5,072 bases of DNA. Origin: Ulvibacterium sp039819225. Lineage in GTDB: Bacteria; Bacteroidota; Bacteroidia; Flavobacteriales; Flavobacteriaceae. The translations under genes and the position numbers were made by a program. Shown piece by piece: positions 1 through 5,072 of this stretch. The notes beneath the pieces are model-generated. The model did no database searches and was not told the DNA's origin. It worked only from the letters and a program-made list of their open reading frames with translations. The stretch covers positions 1 through 5,072 of the forward strand of contig JBCBSN010000294.1 of the NCBI GenBank assembly GCA_039819225.1. The letters run 5' to 3'. The first letter of the stretch is position 1. Each line of letters opens with the position of its first letter.

Positions 1-81
1 CGGTAAGCAATATTTCGGCTACATCAAATCAAAACGGAAGCTATATTGTAGATGTGGCCATTCCTCGGGAGTTGATTACCG
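1..81. repeat. 69-bp inverted segment between 6-bp inverted arms
   Basis: The arms are CGGTAA at 1-6 and TTACCG at 76-81, perfect reverse complements of each other. Flipping the 69 bp between them (7-75) would bring the HlyD continuation back onto the minus strand in frame directly after V366, and would remove the TAG at 43-41. The outer arm coincides with the first base of the window, so the sequence beyond it is not visible. Arms of 6 bp are much shorter than the sites of known Bacteroidota invertases. Microhomology-mediated template switching, or a fold-back chimera at a contig end, is more likely than a programmed switch. Confidence 0.75.
3..80 (+). pseudogene. Displaced, inverted fragment of the HlyD C-terminal coding region
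   Basis: Read on the plus strand from position 3, 26 codons give VSNIS, ATSNQ, NGSYIVDVAIP and RELIT. This is the kind of sequence expected directly after GTV in a Bacteroidota HlyD protein, where a strand of the barrel domain reads roughly as N-x-Y-hydrophobic-V-x-V-x-h-P. The first codon, GTA, is also the last genuine codon (V366) of the minus-strand gene, so joining the two restores one continuous frame: GVLKGTV then SNISATS. No start codon or ribosome site precedes it, and past position 81 the frame runs into antisense HlyD and stops at 114-116. It is therefore a piece of the neighbouring gene in the wrong orientation and not a gene of its own. Confidence 0.8.
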
Positions 82-1174
82 TTCCCTTAAGGACTCCAAA
101 CTCATACTCGGGATAATTGAATAGCGAAAGATTTACCCTCTGCCCTATCCTGATTTTTCCTGAATTTATACCGGGAGTTTGTAGTTTGGCCATAAAAGGG
201 GAATCTGTACTGGGTAAAATGGTGAACACCAGATCGCCGGTATTTACCGATTGGTTAGTGCCCCAGTAGTTTAGGAAGGAAACCCTGCCCGTGATTTTGG
301 ATTTTAGCACGTATTTCAATTCCCACTCCTTTACGGCTTTTTTTAATCGATTATACGAGTGAAGCACATTTTTAAGTAAACGGGTATCTTCCCTGGTTTT
401 GTTAAACTCTGTTCCCTTGGATGTATTCTCCGCATTACCGATCAATTCCCGTATCTGGGAGATGGCGACCCCCAAGTTTTGATAGTTCTTTTGGGCCGTA
501 AGATATTCCAACTGCTTGTTCTCATAATTTTGGGCCGAAATGATTCCTTTTTCAAAAAGCGATTTGTTACGTTCCAAATCCTTTCTCTTGAAATCCATTT
601 CACCTTTTCCCAAGTTTTGTTGCGCTATTAAACTTTGCAACCTTCTTTTCAATTCCAACATGGAAACTTCATTGGCCAGAGCCTCGTTCGAATACGGCTG
701 AAGATCCTTGTTGATGGCATATTGAAAATAACTGTTCTCGAATTGTGCAAAATCGGGTTCAATATCCCCAAGAAAAAGTATGGGCAAGCTTTCAAGGGGA
801 AATGAAATATGCTCACTATCCATTTTTAAAGTATCCAATATGGCCTTTAGGTAATATACATCGGCATTGTTTGCCGTGTTCTCCAAAACAGCTAAAACGC
901 TATTCCGGCCTACCTGCTGTTTGTCCCTTACGTAAATGGTATCTATCATACCAGAAATACGGGCATATTCTTTTTGAGGTTGTATTTCAGTGGTCAAAAC
1001 GGCTTCCGCCGTTATGATATCGGGGTATTTGATTAGCCAGGTAAGGGCCAATACCAAAAGGATCAGTCCTAAAATCAACAAGGACCCCCATCGAATCATC
1101 CAATGCGGCACTTTTGACAGGATATCTCCCACCTCCTCGCTTCTTAGTTGTATGTCCTCAAGCTTTTCCGACAT
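41..1174 (-). CDS. HlyD-family membrane fusion protein, 3' end disrupted by an inverted segment
   Basis: This is the periplasmic adaptor of a type I secretion system, linking the ABC exporter to an outer-membrane channel. The N-terminus is cytoplasmic, followed by one membrane anchor (about 28-48). A first biotinyl/lipoyl half-motif lies near 69-100 (ARISGMIDTIYVRDKQQVG), a long helical hairpin near 165-285, and a second half near 288-320 (KSKITGRVSF..GDLVFTILP). The beta-barrel domain follows (IRIGQRVNLSLFNYPEYEFGVLKGTV). The ATG is 3 bp after the exporter stop, so translation is probably coupled. As the window reads, the protein is 377 residues, but only residues 1-366 (down to position 77) look genuine. 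The last 11 residues, ending ATSTI and TAG at 43-41, are the antisense of the real continuation, which lies on the plus strand at 3-80. Family members usually run past 400 residues, so the intact protein should be about 50 residues longer than the genuine part. The truncation may be biological or an assembly fault. Confidence 0.93.
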   Translation of the reverse strand: MSEKLEDIQLRSEEVGDILSKVPHWMIRWGSLLILGLILLVLALTWLIKYPDIITAEAVLTTEIQPQKEYARISGMIDTIYVRDKQQVGRNSVLAVLENTANNADVYYLKAILDTLKMDSEHISFPLESLPILFLGDIEPDFAQFENSYFQYAINKDLQPYSNEALANEVSMLELKRRLQSLIAQQNLGKGEMDFKRKDLERNKSLFEKGIISAQNYENKQLEYLTAQKNYQNLGVAISQIRELIGNAENTSKGTEFNKTREDTRLLKNVLHSYNRLKKAVKEWELKYVLKSKITGRVSFLNYWGTNQSVNTGDLVFTILPSTDSPFMAKLQTPGINSGKIRIGQRVNLSLFNYPEYEFGVLKGTVINSRGMATSTI

Positions 1175-1177
1175 GGT

Positions 1178-3361
1178 TTAGTTCCCCAATTCCAATTGAT
1201 TTTTCACCAAATTATAATACTTGCCTTTGCGCTGGGTCAGTTCGTTGTGATTTCCGATTTCCATGATTCGACCTTTTTCCAATACCACTATTTGATCGGC
1301 GTTTTTAACGGTGCTCAACCTATGGGCAATTATGACTACTGTCTTATTGTGAAAAATTTTTTCCAGATTTTCCATAATTCTCTTTTCATTATTAGCATCC
1401 AAGGCAGATGTAGCTTCGTCAAAAAACAGACAATCTGGATTCTTGTAAACCGCCCTGGCAATAAGGATACGTTGCTTTTGGCCCGTGCTTAGGCCAATAC
1501 CTTCACTCCCTATTTTAGTATTGTAGGAGAGGGGCAGTTCCTCTATAAATTCCCGAATATGGGCAATATCCACGGCATAGGCCAACTTTTTTTTATCAAT
1601 TGCGTCATCACCTACGGCGATATTCTTGGCAATGGTATTGCTAAAAATAAATCCTTCCTGCATCACTACACCACATTGTTCCCGCCATATGCGATGGGAT
1701 ACTTTTTTTAGGGGAGTACTATCCACCCTTATACTTCCCTCTTGCGGATCATAGAACTTTAACAACAATTTTAATAGGGTGGTTTTGCCACTTCCACTGG
1801 GGCCCACAATGGCCGTTACCTTCTTCTCGGGGATGATCAAGTTCAACTTCCTCAAAGTATAATCCTCTTTTCCCAAGTAGCGGAAAGAGACACCCCGTAA
1901 TTGAAAGCCTACTCTTTTCGGCATCCCCCTAATGGAGTCCTCGGACACCTCCTCATCCGCTTTATTGTGTATTTCGGACAGCCTTTCCAGAGAGATACGT
2001 GCATCCTGGGCGTCGCGAATAAACAAGACCAACTCGGCTATGGGGGCGTTCAATTGCCCAACGATGTAGGAGATGGCCAATAGCATCCCCAAGGTAATAT
2101 CCCCATCGATAACCAGTTTTGCCGAAATGACCGTAATGAGGATGTTCTTAAATTCATTAATAAAGGCGGAACCGACGTCCTGATATTGCGTAAGTGCCAG
2201 ACGTTCCATATGGACTTTAAACAGTTTTGCTTGAAGATGCTCCCAATCCCACCTGAACTGTTTTTCGGCATTGTGCAATTTTATTTCTTGCATGCCATTG
2301 ATCAACTCAATGACCTTACCCTGTTCTTGGCTTATTTGGGAAAATTCCTTGTAATCCAAGGTCGCTCTTTTTTTTAGGAACAAGAATACCCAGGCAAAGT
2401 AGAGCACACTACCCAGTAGAAAGATGCCAAATATGCAAAGGTTGTAATAGGCAAGGACAAGCCCAAAAACGACCAAATTAACCAATGAAAATAGAACGTT
2501 CAGCGATGATGAAGTCAAAAGTCGTTCTACACGTTCGTGGTCGTTGATACGCTGAAGGATGTCACCTGTTAGTCGCGAATCAAAAAAGGCTATGGGCAAG
2601 TTCATTAACTTAATAAAGAAATCGGATATCAATGATATGTTGATACGTGTGCTCAGATGCAAAAGGATCCAGCCGCGGATAACCTCCACGCCTGTTTTGC
2701 CTAAAAACAGGAACAATTGGGCGGCAAGAACAAGATAGACAAAATGGATATCCTGGTTTTTGATACCTACATCAACAATACTTTGGGTTAGGAAGGGAAA
2801 CAGCAATTGAAGCAAACTGCCCGCTAAGAGACCGAATACGAGTTGCCAAAGGAACTTCTTATATTTAATCAAATATCTGGAAAGAAACCCAAAGTCCAGT
2901 TTTTGTGTTTTTTCCGCCGAATCTTCATTGTAAAAACTCGGGGTGGGCTCCAATAAAAGGACAATGCCCTCTTCACTTTCCTCGGTGGCATTTTGACCGA
3001 TCCAATGTGTTAAAAATTCTTTTTTGGTATAGGAAATCAGTCCAAAGGCCGGATCGGATACCGAGAAGAGGTCCCTTTTAACTTCATAGAGAACTACAAA
3101 ATGTTTTTTGTCCCAATACAGTATACAGGGCAAAGGCACTTCCCCCAGCTGTTGCGCACTTATTTTGGCCGGTAATGTTCGGAATCCCAGGATTTCCGCG
3201 GCATTGGCGACCCCTTGAAGGGAACTACCCAAACGTGTTGTTTCGGTCAGTTCCCTTACACGTTGAATGGAGACATTTTTGCCATGGTATTTGGCCAGGA
3301 TTTTAAGGCAGGCGGAACCGCAGTCCTTTTCTTCCAGTTGTCTGTAGTTTGGAAAGGCCAC
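1178..3361 (-). CDS. Peptidase-containing ABC exporter (C39 peptidase + membrane domain + ATPase; PCAT)
   Basis: This 727-residue fused exporter cuts a leader peptide and drives the product across the inner membrane with ATP. The N-terminal C39 peptidase (about 1-135) has Q8, catalytic C14 in DCGSACL, H87 in KKHFVVLYEV and D103 in VSDPAFG, so all the expected catalytic residues are present. The membrane domain (about 160-450) has roughly six hydrophobic segments, near 168-190, 206-222, 285-304, 307-328, 402-418 and 424-446. The ATPase domain (about 483-727) shows Walker A GPSGSGKT (520-527), Q-loop Q568, signature LSTGQ (624-628), Walker B LFFDE (645-649), D-loop SALD and H680. The length is normal for the family. 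The start is a GTG; it is required because the next Met lies far past Cys14, and it sits 12 bp after the S8 stop in the same frame. Substrates of this family carry double-glycine-type leaders; none is encoded here. The LSTGQ variant is common in Bacteroidota, to my recollection, and is not a defect. Confidence 0.96.
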   Translation of the reverse strand: MAFPNYRQLEEKDCGSACLKILAKYHGKNVSIQRVRELTETTRLGSSLQGVANAAEILGFRTLPAKISAQQLGEVPLPCILYWDKKHFVVLYEVKRDLFSVSDPAFGLISYTKKEFLTHWIGQNATEESEEGIVLLLEPTPSFYNEDSAEKTQKLDFGFLSRYLIKYKKFLWQLVFGLLAGSLLQLLFPFLTQSIVDVGIKNQDIHFVYLVLAAQLFLFLGKTGVEVIRGWILLHLSTRINISLISDFFIKLMNLPIAFFDSRLTGDILQRINDHERVERLLTSSSLNVLFSLVNLVVFGLVLAYYNLCIFGIFLLGSVLYFAWVFLFLKKRATLDYKEFSQISQEQGKVIELINGMQEIKLHNAEKQFRWDWEHLQAKLFKVHMERLALTQYQDVGSAFINEFKNILITVISAKLVIDGDITLGMLLAISYIVGQLNAPIAELVLFIRDAQDARISLERLSEIHNKADEEVSEDSIRGMPKRVGFQLRGVSFRYLGKEDYTLRKLNLIIPEKKVTAIVGPSGSGKTTLLKLLLKFYDPQEGSIRVDSTPLKKVSHRIWREQCGVVMQEGFIFSNTIAKNIAVGDDAIDKKKLAYAVDIAHIREFIEELPLSYNTKIGSEGIGLSTGQKQRILIARAVYKNPDCLFFDEATSALDANNEKRIMENLEKIFHNKTVVIIAHRLSTVKNADQIVVLEKGRIMEIGNHNELTQRKGKYYNLVKNQLELGN

Positions 3362-3376
3362 ACGGCAAGGGAATTA
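3359..3376 (-). other. S8 stop to exporter GTG start junction
   Basis: The TAA of the protease (3376-3374) and the GTG of the exporter (3361-3359) are in the same reading frame, separated by four codons. No clear Shine-Dalgarno sequence stands before the GTG; the nearest purine-rich stretch is the AAAAGAAAG at the end of the protease gene. This fits translational coupling, and weak ribosome sites are usual in Bacteroidota. Confidence 0.6.
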
Positions 3377-5035
3377 CTTTCTTTTCATTTTTTCAAGGGT
3401 CAAGAATGCGTTATAGGCGTTTATGACTTTCCCGGATTTTGAAAGTTGGTTAAAGGGAACGATGTCCCGTACCCCTTTGGCCGTCTTTTTGTACACGGGG
3501 GTGTCATATGCCACCCCGGATTCCAGAAGCAGCTCCTTTAAGGAACCCACATCTAGATCTGGGTAATAGCTTCGTATTATGGCTGCTAGTTTGGAAACCA
3601 TGGCCGCCGCGGCCGACGTTCCACTGGAATAGGTATATCCGCTCTTTTTGGTCGATGTGGTGTAAATCTCTTCGCCTGGGGCAAAAACATCTACCTGGGT
3701 TTTTCCATAGTTGGTCGCCGGATGCACAATAGTGCTATCCAGTACGTAATTGGATTCCCCGACCCGTATAAAGTTGTTCGAGATTTCGTTTCTCTCACTA
3801 TCCACATCACTTGGATACTTGTAGCTATCCGGCAAATCCAGATCCAATCCCTTGTTGCCCGATGAGGCCACGATCAGAACGTCGTTTTGCTCCGCGTACC
3901 TTATGGCATCATGCACCCAATCCTCATAAAGGGAGTAGTATTTTCCGGAACTGATGTTAATCACCTTGGCACCATTGTCTACCGCATATCTAATGGCCAA
4001 CGCCATGTCCTTGTCATGTTCATCCCCCAAGCCAGAAATAGGAATGGGCATTAATTGAATTTTGCCCATTAAAGTGCCCAGTTCCGGGTTTCCATAAGTA
4101 GAAAGAATAACCCCCGCCATTCTTGTTTCATGCCCTAAAAGGTCAAGATTATGATTTATAATGGGGTTCCCATAATGGGAGTCCTTCAAATCCGTTGGGT
4201 CGTCCCCGGTCAACTTTCTGTCATCGCCTTCTAAGTTCAGTAAGATTTCTAGACGATTTTTGGCTTGCAAGGTGTTGTTATGCACCCATGCCGAATCCCG
4301 ATTTCTTGAAAACATCTTTTCCAGAAAGTTTACGGACTCTAGGAGCATTTTGTCGCTGGGATTTTCTTTTTTGACCGTGTCTAAATCAGCCGAGGTATAT
4401 GCCTTTTTACCTAAATGTGATTGCATTAGGTCTTTGTGTTTTTTGAACGCTGTTTCTATGGAATCCGCCTTTTTCAATTGCCCTACGGCATACTCATATC
4501 TTTTGTCATAGTCGGCTTGGGCCATCTGGTATCTTTTTACGAGCAACGAATCCTCGGGGGAAGCCTTGGAAAGAAAGTCCGCGCCATATTTTTTGAGCCA
4601 TCTTGTGTATTCATAATTCATGAACACCCGATTTTCTCCTTTTTCGTTCCCCAAAAAATTCCAACCGTTAAGGTCGTCGATATAACCGTTATAATCATCA
4701 TCTTTTTTGTTGTTGGGAATTTCCCCCGTATTTCTCCATAAATGATTCCGAATATCGGGATGGGAAATTTTTACCGGCATATCAATTAGGGCTACAATAA
4801 CCGAATCGCCGGCTTTGTCTTTGATGAATTCCTTATATGCCCTGCTCAAACTTATCCCGGGAATAGTGTCTTTTACAAGATCTTTTAGAGGCCAAGTTTT
4901 GACTATTTCTTTGGTGAATTCTTCCTTGGCTTTTTGAGGGTGGTTTTTCCCATTATAAACGATAAGCGCGTTTTTATCGGTATCATTACATTGGGCTAAT
5001 AAAAAGATGGGGAGAACTAGCAAGACATTTTTCAT
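3374..5035 (-). CDS. Lipoprotein S8 (subtilisin-like) serine protease with divergent active-site motifs
   Basis: This is a predicted 553-residue serine endopeptidase, lipid-anchored and exported. I start it at the ATG at 5035; an in-frame TTG at 5047 would add only MSSS and spoil a good signal peptide. From that ATG the protein opens with MKNVLLVLPIFLLAQC, a short type II signal ending in the lipobox LAQC (Cys16). The S8 order Asp, His, Asn, Ser is intact: D85 in VALIDMPV, H302 in GHETRMAG, oxyanion-hole N394 in SSGNKG, and S474 in SGTSAAAA. The usual contexts DSG, HGTH and GTSMAAP are all altered, although every catalytic residue is present. A D/N-rich stretch (112-129, ending GWNFLG) may bind calcium. 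About 155 lysine- and glutamate-rich, probably helical residues (130-287) separate the Asp and His motifs. It is the first gene of the run, 12 bp before the exporter. A role in trimming the exported peptide is inference; general surface proteolysis or quality control is possible. Confidence 0.9.
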   Translation of the reverse strand: MKNVLLVLPIFLLAQCNDTDKNALIVYNGKNHPQKAKEEFTKEIVKTWPLKDLVKDTIPGISLSRAYKEFIKDKAGDSVIVALIDMPVKISHPDIRNHLWRNTGEIPNNKKDDDYNGYIDDLNGWNFLGNEKGENRVFMNYEYTRWLKKYGADFLSKASPEDSLLVKRYQMAQADYDKRYEYAVGQLKKADSIETAFKKHKDLMQSHLGKKAYTSADLDTVKKENPSDKMLLESVNFLEKMFSRNRDSAWVHNNTLQAKNRLEILLNLEGDDRKLTGDDPTDLKDSHYGNPIINHNLDLLGHETRMAGVILSTYGNPELGTLMGKIQLMPIPISGLGDEHDKDMALAIRYAVDNGAKVINISSGKYYSLYEDWVHDAIRYAEQNDVLIVASSGNKGLDLDLPDSYKYPSDVDSERNEISNNFIRVGESNYVLDSTIVHPATNYGKTQVDVFAPGEEIYTTSTKKSGYTYSSGTSAAAAMVSKLAAIIRSYYPDLDVGSLKELLLESGVAYDTPVYKKTAKGVRDIVPFNQLSKSGKVINAYNAFLTLEKMKRK

Positions 5036-5072
5036 AGACGAAGACAACTTTACATCAAATTCAAGTTAAAAC
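5036..5072 (-). other. Short upstream leader of the protease gene
   Basis: These 37 bp before the ATG at 5035 are AT-rich and have no strong Shine-Dalgarno sequence. TGAATTTG at 5063-5056 is one mismatch from the Bacteroidota -7 element TAnnTTTG, but the matching -33 region would lie outside the window, so I do not call a promoter. Whether the protease is the first gene of the operon cannot be decided here. Confidence 0.3.

Noticed and set aside
1..81. Inverted arms as a classic invertase-driven phase-variation site
   Set aside because: Arms of 6 bp are too short for known Bacteroidota site-specific invertases and no recombinase gene is present; kept only as one of several explanations.
745..1492. 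Overlapping plus-strand ORFs antisense to the HlyD gene and the exporter C-terminus
   Set aside because: They lie wholly opposite well-conserved coding sequence, overlap one another, and show no recognisable domain or ribosome site.
1480..1500. LSTGQ in place of LSGGQ as a sign of a dead ATPase
   Set aside because: To my knowledge this variant is common in Bacteroidota C39 exporters, and all other ATPase motifs are intact.
3508..4741. Plus-strand ORFs opposite the S8 gene
   Set aside because: They are shadows of the protease frame; their translations are rich in Phe, Cys and Pro with no domain.
5036..5047. TTG start at 5047 adding MSSS to the protease
   Set aside because: The ATG at 5035 begins a textbook lipoprotein signal with Lys at position 2, and the extra serines add nothing.
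5051..5060. TACATCAAAT occurring at both ends of the window (20-29 and 5051-5060), as a possible terminal repeat
   Set aside because: A 10-bp match between short AT-rich stretches is expected by chance in a window of this size, and the match does not extend.
5056..5063. Possible -7 promoter element TGAATTTG on the minus strand
   Set aside because: It has one mismatch from consensus, and its -33 partner would lie outside the window, so it cannot be supported.

Overview
The window holds three genes, all on the minus strand and packed head to tail with gaps of 12 and 3 bp. In transcription order (right to left) they are: a lipoprotein-type subtilisin (S8) protease (5035-3374), an ABC exporter with an N-terminal C39 leader peptidase (3361-1178), and a HlyD-type membrane fusion protein (1174 to the left edge). 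There is no other coding capacity of note and no gene-free stretch over about 40 bp. The plus-strand ORFs are shadows of these genes.

The organism is most likely a member of Bacteroidota, probably the Flavobacteriaceae. I infer this from the protein style rather than from any database search: the S8 protein has the DDDxNGYIDD..GWNFLG and DEHDKDMALAIRYAVDNGAKVIN blocks I associate with flavobacterial S8 peptidases, the exporter has the Bacteroidota-type LSTGQKQRILIARAVYKNP block, and the HlyD has the short N-terminus typical of that phylum.

Together the genes look like a peptide maturation and export cassette. The C39 domain would cut a double-glycine-type leader while the exporter moves the core peptide across the inner membrane. 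HlyD would bridge to an outer-membrane TolC partner that is not in the window. The lipid-anchored S8 protease would act outside the cytoplasm, possibly as a second maturation protease. No precursor peptide is visible. It would have to lie beyond the right edge, beyond the left edge, or elsewhere in the genome.

The most striking observation is at the left edge. The minus-strand HlyD frame is authentic only to about residue 366 (position 77). It then runs into 11 foreign residues and a stop. The missing HlyD continuation, with the family-like block NGSYIVDVAIP, is present at once on the opposite strand at positions 3-80. A 69-bp segment (7-75) is therefore flipped between 6-bp inverted arms, CGGTAA at 1-6 and TTACCG at 76-81. 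The window ends exactly at the outer arm, so I cannot tell a true micro-inversion from a fold-back chimera at a contig end. The annotated HlyD C-terminus and stop should not be trusted until the sequence further left is seen.
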